Shown here: positions 21,235 through 30,042 of the stretch, one piece after another
Position numbering within the stretch: the first letter of the stretch is position 1
How the letters are laid out: each line of letters begins with the position of its first letter
NCBI GenBank assembly: GCA_002702685.1
Contig: PABD01000143.1
Span: 1-37,443, forward strand
DNA length: 37,443 nt
Origin: Planctomyces sp.
GTDB lineage: Bacteria; Planctomycetota; Planctomycetia; Planctomycetales; Planctomycetaceae
Reading direction: 5' to 3'
Notes under the pieces: model-generated
Seen by the model: only the letters and a program-made list of their open reading frames with translations
Databases searched by the model: none
Told to the model about the DNA's origin: nothing
Program-made: the position numbers and the translations under genes

Positions 21235-21360
21235 GTGGCATCGGGATTCGGAAGGTCATGAAACTTTCCATTATCAAAGTGACCGTGCGGAATGTTGCGG
21301 GACAATGTGATTGAGCGGACACGTCTCCCGTATCCGGAACGGGAAAAGTAGCGGTCGTTG

Positions 21361-22884
21361 TTATTGCTTCGCGAGGTCGAGGCAGATAATGCGGTTTTCC
21401 GCCCGCAGGTACAACCGTTTTCGGGACAACACCGGCGCGGCCCAGGTCGGGTAATTCATCCCTTCGATGTAGGCGCGAGAGAGCTCCTGATACTCCTCCG
21501 AGTTAACCTCCACCAACGCCAATGTGCCACGCTCTCCCAGCACGATAAACTTGCCATCGGCCAGGATCATCGATCCGCGACCGTAAAACGGCCAGGGGGC
21601 CTGGAGCCCCGTCTCTTTGTCGGTTAAGGCCCGCGTCTCGGGATCCTGCTCGTACTTGACCAGCGGATTGCCTTCGAATCCTTCCGTCTGCCAGACGGTG
21701 CGTCCCGATTCGACGTCGATGCATTTGAAGCGGGCTTCGTTTTCATGGCGTCCGCTGAAACCGTAGATAAAACCATCGACATGGATGGCGGTCGACCAGT
21801 GCGTCTCCATGTTGTTGCGATCACGCCAGACGACATCAAATGATTTTCCATCTTCATGCACCTGCAGCAGCGCGGAACCGACGCGATAGGCGGCAGAGAT
21901 GAAGATTTTGTCGTCGATCACGATCGGTGTCGCCGCGTTGACCGACTCGTACGTGCGGGACATGAACCAGTATTTGAAGTTTTCTTCTCCAGTCTCGGGA
22001 TCAATCGAGACGAGTCCCTGTCGCATCAGGCAGAGCAGGTGCCGTTTCCCGTGAATAGTGGCGATCGTCGGGGAGGCATAACTGACGAGCATTTCTTCGC
22101 CGGTCCAGGAATAAGTCTGATTGCGCTGATCGGTCGAGACACCGTCCCAGGTTTTCTTTCCGACGGATTCCCACAGGATGTCTCCCGTCTCTTTGTGAAA
22201 GGCGACCACGCCGGAATCGGTTTGTCCACCGACGAGAACGATGAGCTTGTCGCCATCCAGAATCGGATTGCAACCGACGCCGAAGAAACCATCGGGAACA
22301 TTGAATTTCTGTTTGAGTTGGTGCTCCCAGACTTTTTCGCCCGTGACGAGATCGAGACAGAGCAGCATCCCTTCGGGACCGAACGTGTAACAGCGTTTCT
22401 CATCCAGCACGGGAGAGCAGCGTGGCCCTTCGTTGTAACCGTACGGATCGGAAAAACTGCTCGGATACTCATACTTCCAGATCGACTCACCGTCGGTGGC
22501 CTGCATGCATTCCACGACTTCCACAGGCCCGGGGTTCCGTCCATCGCGCGGCCGATGATGTACGATCATGCGATTACCGAGGATCGAAGGTGAGCTGTAA
22601 CCGATTCCGGTCTCTTTTGACCAGACGACGGGGGGGCCGGCCGCGGGCCATTCCTCCAGCAGGCCCGTCTCTCCGGAGACGCCTGTTCCGCGTGGACCGA
22701 GGAATGTGGACCAATCCTCTCCTGCCCGCGTCACCGGTTCGACCTCAAACCGGGAGGGTGCAGCCGCATCCTGAGCGCTGACCTCCGCGCAGATCGCTAC
22801 GAATAAAAGAAGCGAGAGGAAGTAGAGAGTGGTCCGGGTCAACTGTTTGCCCGGTCTTGCGAAACAGGTAAAATGAGAATTCAT
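21361..22884 (-). CDS. Secreted PQQ-type beta-propeller protein
   Basis: This 507-residue protein has an N-terminal signal (TTLYFLSLLLFVAICAEVSAQ) and then repeated blade motifs of the PQQ/quinoprotein beta-propeller class (SIWKYEYPSSF, EKVWEHQLKQKF, GDILWESVGKK, RTVWQTEGFEGNPL). The DWSTFLGPRGTGVSGE start of the mature part is typical of planctomycete proteins of this type, which are often called BamB-like in databases. No cytochrome or PQQ-enzyme catalytic motif is visible, so a binding or scaffold role outside the membrane is more likely than dehydrogenase activity. It diverges from dinB across 184 bp and has no obvious operon partner. Confidence 0.92.
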   Translation of the reverse strand: MNSHFTCFARPGKQLTRTTLYFLSLLLFVAICAEVSAQDAAAPSRFEVEPVTRAGEDWSTFLGPRGTGVSGETGLLEEWPAAGPPVVWSKETGIGYSSPSILGNRMIVHHRPRDGRNPGPVEVVECMQATDGESIWKYEYPSSFSDPYGYNEGPRCSPVLDEKRCYTFGPEGMLLCLDLVTGEKVWEHQLKQKFNVPDGFFGVGCNPILDGDKLIVLVGGQTDSGVVAFHKETGDILWESVGKKTWDGVSTDQRNQTYSWTGEEMLVSYASPTIATIHGKRHLLCLMRQGLVSIDPETGEENFKYWFMSRTYESVNAATPIVIDDKIFISAAYRVGSALLQVHEDGKSFDVVWRDRNNMETHWSTAIHVDGFIYGFSGRHENEARFKCIDVESGRTVWQTEGFEGNPLVKYEQDPETRALTDKETGLQAPWPFYGRGSMILADGKFIVLGERGTLALVEVNSEEYQELSRAYIEGMNYPTWAAPVLSRKRLYLRAENRIICLDLAKQ

Positions 22885-23068
22885 CGGCGGGATTCCGGAC
22901 TGGAATGGATTCGGAAGGAAATTGGGTTTGGGTGGGTCACGGCACAGTGTATCAGCCCATCAGGCTCGACGCGAGGTGGAAGTATTCCCGTACCCGTTGC
23001 GCTTCAGTATCAATTTACCTTCGTCTTCTTTATCCGCGTTCCCCCTTCCTCACTGAATCGATCGACTC

Positions 23069-24265
23069 ATGATTCTGCATGTCGATATGGATGCTTTTTA
23101 CGCGTCGGTCGAGGAACGCGATGCGCCGGAACTACGCGGAAAACCGGTGATCGTGGGGTATTCCTCTGAAGGGCGCGGAGTGGTCTGCGCAGCGAATTAC
23201 GAAGCGCGAACGTACGGCGTGCATAGCGCCCAACCAATGGTCGTCGCCCGGCGACTCTGTCCGAACGGCGTCTACATTCGCCCACGACATCAACATTACG
23301 CAGTAGTCTCCCGGCAGATCCGCGCGATCATGGAAAGCTTTACGCCACTCGTCGAACCGCTTTCGCTCGATGAGGCTTTTCTGGATGTGACGGGGTCGGA
23401 GAAACTGTTCGGCAGTGCGATTGAAATTGGTCAACAGATCAAACAGCGAATTTGCGATGAAGTGCAGCTGGTGGCCTCCGTGGGCGTCGCCCCCAATAAA
23501 TACCTGGCAAAGATCGCCAGCGATCTCAATAAACCGGATGGGTTCTGCGTCGTCGATTCCGCACGTGTGCAGGAGTTTCTCGATCCGCTGGCCGTCAGCC
23601 GGTTGTGGGGCGTCGGTAAGGTTTCGCAGGAGACCTTCAAGCAGCTTGGAATCAAAACGATCGGCGAACTGCGGCAGGTACCGGACAGCTATCTTTCGCG
23701 GAAGTTCGGCAAGTTCGGCGAGCACCTGTGGCGCCTGGCGCATGGAATCGATGAACGTCGTGTCGAACCCGACCATCAGGCCAAGTCGATCTCACACGAA
23801 ACAACGTTCTCTATCGACATTCGCGATCCGGAAGTCCTCAAGATGTGGCTGCTGGAACAGACAGAGCAGGTCGCGCGCCGACTTCGGCGCCACGGACTGT
23901 TCGGCAAAACGGTTAATCTCAAGATCCGGTTCTCCGACTTTCAAACCTTCACCCGGGCGCAGTCACTTGATCACGCTACCCAGACGACACAGGAGATCTG
24001 GGAAACGGCCGTCGAGTTACTCGAACAGAAGGCTCCGCGACGCGCACTTCCTGTCCGCCTGCTGGGAGTGGGGATGAGTCATCTGCGGGGAGATTCCGAA
24101 CGGCAGCTCGATCTCTTTGCGAATCACGATCACGAGAAACTGAACCGTCTCGATCAAACCACCGATGCGATCCGCGATCGCTTCGGTACGGGAGCCGTTC
24201 AACGGGCGCTGGGACTCAGGCAGTCTCGAAATCCGGATAAACCAAACGACAATAAGGGACCGTGA
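23069..24265 (+). CDS. dinB: DNA polymerase IV (Y-family, DinB)
   Basis: Pol IV is an error-prone translesion polymerase. The 398-residue protein starts HVDMDAFYASVEERD, giving the first metal ligand D6, and carries the second catalytic pair in SLDEAFLDVTG (D101, E102); these positions match the E. coli numbers within two. The palm, fingers and thumb signatures (VGVAPNKYLAKIASDLNKPDG, LWGVGKVSQETFKQLGI) and the little-finger part (LNLKI-like VNLKIRFSDFQTF) are all present. Near the end QRALGL resembles a beta-clamp binding motif, followed by a polar tail. No LexA box could be assigned with confidence in the 184 bp upstream. Confidence 0.98.
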   Translation: MILHVDMDAFYASVEERDAPELRGKPVIVGYSSEGRGVVCAANYEARTYGVHSAQPMVVARRLCPNGVYIRPRHQHYAVVSRQIRAIMESFTPLVEPLSLDEAFLDVTGSEKLFGSAIEIGQQIKQRICDEVQLVASVGVAPNKYLAKIASDLNKPDGFCVVDSARVQEFLDPLAVSRLWGVGKVSQETFKQLGIKTIGELRQVPDSYLSRKFGKFGEHLWRLAHGIDERRVEPDHQAKSISHETTFSIDIRDPEVLKMWLLEQTEQVARRLRRHGLFGKTVNLKIRFSDFQTFTRAQSLDHATQTTQEIWETAVELLEQKAPRRALPVRLLGVGMSHLRGDSERQLDLFANHDHEKLNRLDQTTDAIRDRFGTGAVQRALGLRQSRNPDKPNDNKGP

Positions 24266-24322
24266 AATGACTCCGATCAGCTCGAGTGTACCGGTGCATG
24301 CTTTTTCCAGGCGGGATAATAC

Positions 24323-24640
24323 TCAAATCTCTTGCTGCGTCGAGGTGGCGACCTCCAGGTCAGCAAAGGTCGCTAACTTGCCCTTCAGCCAGTCGGTGGC
24401 GTCCGGCGCGACACGTTCATGAATCTACACCATGATGAGGAAATGGCGGCTGGCTTTGTAACCGAGTATAACGCCAGCGGCAAGCACGATAAGCCAGATC
24501 GCCGCTCTCCTCGCGGGCCTCGATCTGATCTTTGCTCGCCGTCATGCGGGCGCCGTTCAACCAGACTGAGTTGGCAGGCAGGATGTTCTGTTTCACGGCG
24601 ATCAGCTCCGGCTGGCGAGTCGGGTGCGGGTATCGGATAC
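24323..24640 (-). pseudogene. Probable decayed membrane-protein gene, frameshifted and with an in-frame stop
   Basis: No single frame covers this stretch, but the minus strand holds protein-like pieces in two frames. One gives VKQNILPANSVWLNGARMT followed by SKDQIEAREESGD (about 24500-24600). A +1 shift then gives a clear membrane helix (IWLIVLAAGVILGYKASRHF, about 24430-24502) that ends at TAG. Straight after it, in the same frame, comes ERVAPDATDWLKGKLATFAD, which runs to a TGA at 24323. This fits one broken gene with a frameshift and an amber codon. I cannot name its family. It could also be chance, because the ORF track lists other long overlapping frames here. Confidence 0.35.
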
Positions 24641-24686
24641 CCCTTTTCCACCGTACTCAGGTCGGAGCAACCACGCAAGCGTTGTG

Positions 24687-24836
24687 CTACTTTTTCTTCG
24701 AACTCGATTCGTCGCGCCGGTCCTTGCCTGTGCGGCGCTCGCGCGCGACATGCACTTTGCGCTTGCGCCGGTCCTTGCTGTCGCGTTTTTCGAGAAGATG
24801 TTCGAGTTCCGCCGGGATGTCGTTGCCCTTAGTCAT
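24687..24836 (-). CDS. 49-residue highly charged basic protein, too short for the ORF track
   Basis: A 49-codon gene (MTKGNDIPAELEHLLEKRDS start, then KDRRKRKVHVARERRTGKDRR and a SSSKKK end) is read on the minus strand. Its ATG overlaps the last 8 bases of the secretin gene. GGAGGTGATT, nearly the full complement of the 16S rRNA 3' end, lies 4 bases upstream, a far stronger site than almost any other gene in this window has. The protein is about 45 percent charged, with an amphipathic helical first third and two copies of a KDRR motif. It has no signal peptide or membrane helix. It is probably translated together with the secretin. An RNA-binding or assembly role is possible, but nothing shows it directly. 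Confidence 0.75.
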   Translation of the reverse strand: MTKGNDIPAELEHLLEKRDSKDRRKRKVHVARERRTGKDRRDESSSKKK

Positions 24837-27297
24837 GGCGAATCACCTCCGTGACCGGTTTCAATTCGAAGTCATGGTACAAGGGTTGTATGTACGTTTC
24901 CTGGAACAACTGATCGGGGCCGATCAACCCGCCAGACGGCTCTTCTCGGTGGGGCCGGTATCGTGACGGTTCCTGGTACGCGACTGGCTGAACAGGCTCG
25001 GTGCTCGTCGGCCCAGTGATGGCTGGTTCCATGATCGTCGGTTCAACCCGAGGCTCTGTCGTGGCGTACTTCGTTTCGTTGGGAACAGGTTGCAATTGCC
25101 ACGATTCCGGACGAATGCTCTCCACCGGCACGTTATTCACGGGCGTGTCATCGTCGCAGATGGGAGGGTACTCAGGATAAAAGACCGGTCCCGAATACGG
25201 TTGCAGACCATATTTCTCCTGAATGCTCGGCACGTAATATTCGATCGGTTTCGGATAGGGTTGCTTCAGATCTTGTGGAATACCTTTGAGCCGCTTCCAG
25301 TCAATGATGCGCGGGTCATAGATTGCGTCCGGCAATTCCGGTTCCCATGGTCGCTCGACCGGTTGCAATTGTCCCTCGAGAAGTGGCGTCATCACCCGTT
25401 CCACCTCAACCTGATGTTCGCAGTATTTGTCGTACGTGTAGGGGAGAATGTGCGGTGTCAGCACAATGATGATCTCGGTCCGACGACGTTCCGCGCGACG
25501 ACGCTGGAAAAATCGCCCGACACCCCACAGGTCCCCGAGAATGGGAATCTTGTTCTGCACATCGTTGTCGACTTCCTTGATCAGTCCACCAATCACCATC
25601 CCTTCGCCGCTGCCGACCATCACCGATGTCTCCACTTCTGTGGTTTCCTCCTCCGGCAGACCGGTAATCAGGTTGATCTGTCCTTCGGAGACTTCCGGTT
25701 TCACGGTCATCATGACGCGGCGATCATCACTGATCCGGGGAACGACGGAGAGTACGACACCGACATCGAGGAACTGCACGTTCTGCAGCGTACTCGTCTC
25801 GGTAGTGGTCGTCACGAGGAAGCCGAGTTGAGCACCGATCTGAATGCGGGCTTCCTGACCGTTGAGGACCAACAGCTTGGGATTCGCCAATGTTTTGGTG
25901 TCAGTCGTGGTCTGCAGCGCCTCGAGCAGGGCGTCGAGGTCGGTACCATCAATTCCAAACAGGAATGCGGGAGACTTGAGCGGACTGGCAAAACCCTGTG
26001 TTTTGAAACTGACTTCCGCCCCGGCAATATCCGCGAGCGCCGTCAGGTTCACACCGTGGGAAAGTTCATCCCGCAGATCGACCTCGAGAATGCGTGCTTC
26101 GATCAAGACTTGTCGCGGTGGAATGTCCGATTGCTGAATATAGGCGGCAATCCGGTCGACGTACTCCGGCAGGTCTTCAACAACGATGGTTTCCTGCGTC
26201 CGTCGATTGTCATCTGCCGAGGTTTCATTCACGAAGGATGAACCGATCGGAGAGAGCAGACCCTGCACCGTCTTGTCGACATCGATGGCGGAGAGAAAGT
26301 TGAGGTTAAAGACCCGTAGAATTTTACCGTGCACCTGGCTGGTGGAATTCTCTCCCCCGGTCAGGGGACTGATGATGATGATGCCGTTCTTGCGAATCCA
26401 GGTGTAGCCGGTGCTGGCCAGGATGGCGTTGAGTGCATCCTCCAGGCTCACGTGACTGAGGGTCACGGATATGCGTGTACTCACCTGTCCGGCCGTGATG
26501 ATGTTGATACCCTGGTTCTCCGCAATCAGGCTGAGTACGGTACCGACCGGGGCATCACGAACGATCAGTGAAATCGTATCGTCTTCATTGGTGATTTTCA
26601 CATTGTCAGATTCCGGCGCTTCCTCGAGTGGCACGCGAGTCGGTTCGAAATCGGTCGGCGGAATGAAGACGGGATCGCCGTTTGGAATCGGTGGATCAGC
26701 AAACTCCGCCGGAGGTTCGGCGGGCGGGACTTCGGTCTGCACATTGAAATTGGCCTGATCGACGTAGGCCTTACGGAGATTCAAATCACCATGGCTGGCA
26801 GGTGGGATGGAGCCGGAGGTCTTGCCCGATTTTTCCAGCATGAAGTCGCGTGATCCGAGCGGGATGGCCTGGGGCTCCGGCGGTCGACGGTAAGAGTTCC
26901 GAACAATCGGGTTCTCCGAAGCGGGCTCTGCGCCGAGTGTTCCTGTCGAAGTACGATTCCACAAATACTCGGGTGTCTCTGTCAATTCCGTACGCGATGA
27001 TGTCTGATCGGTCGACCTGTCGCTGAAGTTATCGTGTCCGTGCCCGAACCGGGTTGGATTGGGCTGGGGTTGTTTGTCACGCGAGAAGAAGCCTTTGACC
27101 TTCTGCCCCAGAGAGAGGTCCTTGGAATCGCCGGTATTCTTCAGCCCCGTCGTGCTGGGATAGCGGGGAGGTTCAGCTGCGTTCAGTTCACCGACCAGCG
27201 CGCAGCAGTTGACCACAAACAGGAACATCATCACCAATGAAGAGGCGATATTCCCGGGCAGGCAGCGTTTCCCGATATGTGTCGGAGACAAAGTCAT
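24829..27297 (-). CDS. Secretin (type II/IV secretion outer-membrane channel, GspD/PilQ family)
   Basis: This 822-residue protein has an N-terminal signal-like helix (SSLVMMFLFVVNCCALVGELNA) and a long low-complexity, proline-rich stretch. An STN/N1-type domain follows at about 225-315 (DAPVGTVLSLIAENQGINI), then a secretin_N domain (about 325-405, FNLNFLSAIDVDKTVQGLL, VVEDLPEYVDRIAAYI). The C-terminal secretin core is at about 410-640 (RQVLIEARILEVDL, ANPKLLVLNGQEARIQIG, VGSGEGMVIGGLI, KIPILGDLWGVGRFF, EIIIVLTPHIL). The channel core is complete. A further 180 residues form a proline/tyrosine-rich tail that lacks known domains. It would form an outer-membrane pore for type II secretion or a type IV pilus; none of the other parts of such machines are in the window. 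It lies 265 bp after murG. Confidence 0.94.
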   Translation of the reverse strand: MTLSPTHIGKRCLPGNIASSLVMMFLFVVNCCALVGELNAAEPPRYPSTTGLKNTGDSKDLSLGQKVKGFFSRDKQPQPNPTRFGHGHDNFSDRSTDQTSSRTELTETPEYLWNRTSTGTLGAEPASENPIVRNSYRRPPEPQAIPLGSRDFMLEKSGKTSGSIPPASHGDLNLRKAYVDQANFNVQTEVPPAEPPAEFADPPIPNGDPVFIPPTDFEPTRVPLEEAPESDNVKITNEDDTISLIVRDAPVGTVLSLIAENQGINIITAGQVSTRISVTLSHVSLEDALNAILASTGYTWIRKNGIIIISPLTGGENSTSQVHGKILRVFNLNFLSAIDVDKTVQGLLSPIGSSFVNETSADDNRRTQETIVVEDLPEYVDRIAAYIQQSDIPPRQVLIEARILEVDLRDELSHGVNLTALADIAGAEVSFKTQGFASPLKSPAFLFGIDGTDLDALLEALQTTTDTKTLANPKLLVLNGQEARIQIGAQLGFLVTTTTETSTLQNVQFLDVGVVLSVVPRISDDRRVMMTVKPEVSEGQINLITGLPEEETTEVETSVMVGSGEGMVIGGLIKEVDNDVQNKIPILGDLWGVGRFFQRRRAERRRTEIIIVLTPHILPYTYDKYCEHQVEVERVMTPLLEGQLQPVERPWEPELPDAIYDPRIIDWKRLKGIPQDLKQPYPKPIEYYVPSIQEKYGLQPYSGPVFYPEYPPICDDDTPVNNVPVESIRPESWQLQPVPNETKYATTEPRVEPTIMEPAITGPTSTEPVQPVAYQEPSRYRPHREEPSGGLIGPDQLFQETYIQPLYHDFELKPVTEVIRHD
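24841..24850 (-). promoter_or_regulatory. Near-perfect Shine-Dalgarno site for the 49-residue gene
   Basis: On the minus strand GGAGGTGATT sits inside the end of the secretin coding region, 4 bases before the small gene's ATG (9 from the GGAGG core). It is the strongest site of this type I found in the window. Confidence 0.75.
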
Positions 27298-27404
27298 AAC
27301 TGAACAGTCGTGCGTAGAGCATCTTGAGTTGGAAGTGCACTCCTATTCGGTATCGGTTGCAGATTGTCTGAATAATTGGAATTCTCCCTCCAAACCGCAG
27401 AATC

Positions 27405-27427
27405 GGAACAGTTTGGACTAGCGTTCC
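27405..27427. repeat. Inverted repeat GGAAC-N13-GTTCC upstream of the secretin gene
   Basis: The two 5-base arms lie in the 265-bp gap between murG and the secretin gene, about 110 bases before the secretin start. It could be an operator, but arms this short also arise by chance. Confidence 0.25.
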
Positions 27428-27562
27428 GGGAAAATATTCGTGACCGCACGGGATCATTTAAAGTTCAACTCCCGCCCCTCGTGCAAACGACGATTGTGGC
27501 CCATTGTTTCGCCGAGCCGAAAAGAATTCCGCGCGCTATCGAAATTCTTGATGCGGTCGAGG

Positions 27563-28666
27563 TCACGTCAGAATGATGTCCGCGACCTGCCGCGCGGCGT
27601 CCGGGCGGGCGAGTTGGAGCATGGCCTGGCTCATAGTGGTAAGCCGTTCCGGGTCACGGAGGAGTTGCCGTAACTGTTCGCCGAGCGTGTTCTGGTTGCG
27701 GGCGACATCGAGTCCGTCGGTGAAATTGAGCCTTCGATCACACATCAGGATGGCCCCACCCGCGTCCGCGTAATAGCGGGCGTTGGCCGTCTGGTGATCG
27801 TAGATGGCACCCGGGTACGGATACAGAATGGCGGAACAACCGACGCAGGCGAGTTCCGCCAGGGTTGTCGCTCCGGCGCGGCAGATCGCCAGCGTGGCGT
27901 TCGCATAGACTTCATCCATCGCATCGAAGAATGGCGCCGTCCGCACCTCCAAGTCCGCCTTCTCATAGAGTGTCGCTATTCGATCGATTTCTTCCGGCCC
28001 CGTCTGGTGGACGATTTCCCATTCTTTCAGTTCCTCGCCCAACCAACTCAATGCGGCGACGACCTCCACGTTCATGCTCCGCGCGCCTTGGCTGCCCCCC
28101 AGCACAATCAGCTTCGGACGGCCGTCATTTGCACCACGAACTTCACTGATATTGCGAATGAATTTTCGCACGGGGTTGCCGGTGATTGTTCGCTGCGGGC
28201 GACGGGAAATTCTTCCGCCCGTATCCGGAAAGGAGAGGCACAGTTCGTCGGCCAGGTAACTCCCAAACCGGGTTGCCCGTCCGGCGATGCTGTTCTGTTC
28301 GAGCAACACAACACGTCGGCGTTGTCGCCTCGCCGCCAGGATGAAGGGGAGACTGGCAAAACCTCCGAGACCGACGACGACATCGGCATTGAAGCGGGAC
28401 AGCTCAACCGAGGCGAGTTGACAGGACTTACGAAATCGGGAAAGAAACCGGAGCGGGTGGCGTTTGAAGCTCGTCGAGGACTCCATCTCCAGGGGGAGAT
28501 GTCGATAGCCGCTGCGATCGATAATCTCTTTTTCAATGGGGCGATTGGAACCGGCGAAAACGAGTTCGATTTCTCTGTCCCGCGCTTCCAGTTCCTCGGC
28601 CACCGCGATTCCGGGAAAGAGGTGCCCCCCTGTTCCGCCACCGGCTAAGAGGACGCGCAAGCCCAT
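27563..28666 (-). CDS. murG: UDP-N-acetylglucosamine--N-acetylmuramyl-(pentapeptide) pyrophosphoryl-undecaprenol N-acetylglucosamine transferase
   Basis: MurG adds GlcNAc to lipid I to make lipid II on the inner face of the cytoplasmic membrane. The 367-residue protein has the N-terminal glycine loop LLAGGGTGGHLFPG (residues 6-19) that binds the lipid phosphates, GLGGFASLP in the first domain, LVLGGSQGARSMNVEV in the second, and a C-terminal UDP-binding part with AICRAGATTLAELACVG. All the family motifs are intact. Its start overlaps the stop of ftsW by one base (TGATG), so the two are translationally coupled. It is the last cell-wall gene of the block, followed by a 265-bp gap and then a secretin. 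Confidence 0.97.
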   Translation of the reverse strand: MGLRVLLAGGGTGGHLFPGIAVAEELEARDREIELVFAGSNRPIEKEIIDRSGYRHLPLEMESSTSFKRHPLRFLSRFRKSCQLASVELSRFNADVVVGLGGFASLPFILAARRQRRRVVLLEQNSIAGRATRFGSYLADELCLSFPDTGGRISRRPQRTITGNPVRKFIRNISEVRGANDGRPKLIVLGGSQGARSMNVEVVAALSWLGEELKEWEIVHQTGPEEIDRIATLYEKADLEVRTAPFFDAMDEVYANATLAICRAGATTLAELACVGCSAILYPYPGAIYDHQTANARYYADAGGAILMCDRRLNFTDGLDVARNQNTLGEQLRQLLRDPERLTTMSQAMLQLARPDAARQVADIILT

Positions 28667-29844
28667 CAGGCTGCCCCTCGTTCGGGCTTGCTGACGGCAA
28701 CGGGCTTCGATGATTTCTTGTCGGTTGACTCCGTGTCCGCGAGAGAAATCGATTTGTGCTCGGGGCGCGCGAGGTTAACGATGAGACCGAGCGTCATCAG
28801 GCTGACGATCAGGTTCGTCCCGCCGTAACTGAGCAGCGGAAGTGGAATTCCTTTCGGCGGAACAAGCGAAGTGACGACCGCCATATTGATGATGGCCTGC
28901 ATGACCAGCTGACAGAGGAACGTCAAAGCCACAATCTGTTCGAAGCTGCGTGTCTCAAGATGGCGTACAAGTTTAACGCCGACGAAGAACAGGCCGAGCC
29001 AGAGCGCGACAACCGTCAGTGTTCCCATCAAACCGAGTTCTTCCCCAATGACGGCAAAGACGAAGTCGGTATTCGCTTCGGGAAGAAAACTCAGCTTCTG
29101 CCACCCTTTGCCAAGTCCCGTACCCCAGGTACCGCCGGAGCCGAGCGAGATGAGTGACTGTTTCAACTGATACGGCGCCGCCTCGAAGTTATTCCACGAT
29201 TCGACGAACCCGGTGATTCGCTGGAGCTGGTACGGTTTCAGAATAAACAGATACCCGACAGCGGGAACGACGAGCGATCCGCTCACGATAAAGTACTTGA
29301 GTGGCCAACCGCCCGCGAACAACAGGATCGCGCAGCCGAGCAGCAGGAACAGACTCGTTCCCAGGTCAGGCTCGACGACGACAAGTGGTACAAGCAAAAG
29401 CGGTGGAAGCATCAGCGGGACGGTACCCCGTATCCAGTGGTTCAACCGGTCTCGTCGACGGCAGAGCATGCGAGCCATCAATAATGGGAGCGCGATCTTC
29501 GCGAGGTCAGACGGTTGAAACCGCAGCGGCCCGAGTTGTAGCCAGCGCTGGGCACCGTTGACTGTTTTTCCCAGCCCCGGCGCAAGCACCATCGCCAGGA
29601 GCAGTAGCGTAAACACAAAGATGGCGGGGGCGAGTTGATACCAGATGCGCGGGGGGATGAGGTAGCAGACATACGCGAGGCTGACGCCGATCGCCAATCG
29701 CACCAGATGACGCGAAAGATAGATCTGTTCGAATTCGGTCGGCCACGATGTGATGCTGGCGCTGTAGACCATGACGATGCCGAAGCAGACAAGCGCGCCG
29801 GCCAGTGAGAGAAATAAACCGCGATCTCGTTCGTAGTTCGACAT
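28666..29844 (-). CDS. ftsW: FtsW/SEDS peptidoglycan glycosyltransferase
   Basis: FtsW polymerises lipid II during septal growth with a partner class B penicillin-binding protein. The 392-residue protein has about ten membrane helices and the SEDS hallmarks: ARMLCRRRDRLN in the middle and the long signature ISLGSGGTWGTGLGKGWQKL followed by FLPEANTDFVFAVIGEELG. Near the end come VTSLVPPKGIPLPLLSYGGT motifs. These SYGG and PEANTDF features are the standard ones. Its stop overlaps the start of murG. It starts 198 bp after mraY, with a strong terminator-like hairpin in that gap. No ftsI, ftsQ or ftsZ is in the window; planctomycetes are known to lack ftsZ. Confidence 0.96.
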   Translation of the reverse strand: MSNYERDRGLFLSLAGALVCFGIVMVYSASITSWPTEFEQIYLSRHLVRLAIGVSLAYVCYLIPPRIWYQLAPAIFVFTLLLLAMVLAPGLGKTVNGAQRWLQLGPLRFQPSDLAKIALPLLMARMLCRRRDRLNHWIRGTVPLMLPPLLLVPLVVVEPDLGTSLFLLLGCAILLFAGGWPLKYFIVSGSLVVPAVGYLFILKPYQLQRITGFVESWNNFEAAPYQLKQSLISLGSGGTWGTGLGKGWQKLSFLPEANTDFVFAVIGEELGLMGTLTVVALWLGLFFVGVKLVRHLETRSFEQIVALTFLCQLVMQAIINMAVVTSLVPPKGIPLPLLSYGGTNLIVSLMTLGLIVNLARPEHKSISLADTESTDKKSSKPVAVSKPERGAA

Positions 29845-29950
29845 CGTTCGAAACGTTTATGAAGCAGATGCGGGCGGAGGAGAAAAGCGGCAGCCGTTTT
29901 GAACCACCAGGGCGTCGAATAAAGCGTCATTTACCCTGGTCTATAAAAGG

Positions 29951-29994
29951 GGAGAAGCCGATCCGATTGAGGTTATCAACCGAATCGGCTTCCC
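29951..29994 (-). terminator. Terminator-like hairpin between mraY and ftsW
   Basis: On the minus strand GAAGCCGATTCGGTTGA pairs with TCAATCGGATCGGCTTC over 17 positions (two of them G-U), around a 5-base loop, and is extended by a GG/CC pair. The stem is followed by TCCCCTTTTATAG. It starts about 49 bases past the mraY stop, so it may end or attenuate the mraY transcript. Confidence 0.7.
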
Positions 29995-30042
29995 AAATCC
30001 CTCTCTCCCTAACGCTGCCTGGTATAAGCCTTCTAAGTTATC

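Noticed and set aside
21326-21344. TCCCGT/ACGGGA inverted repeat after the beta-propeller gene
   Set aside because: Only six pairs and no T-run on either strand, so a terminator call is not supported.
24419-24832. 137-residue plus-strand ORF across the decayed locus
   Set aside because: It runs opposite to the 49-residue gene and the secretin end, is full of Cys/Arg/Ser typical of shadow frames, and has no domain pattern.
25090-26241. 383-residue plus-strand ORF opposite the secretin
   Set aside because: Antisense shadow of the secretin core; the amino acid pattern is the complement of conserved motifs.
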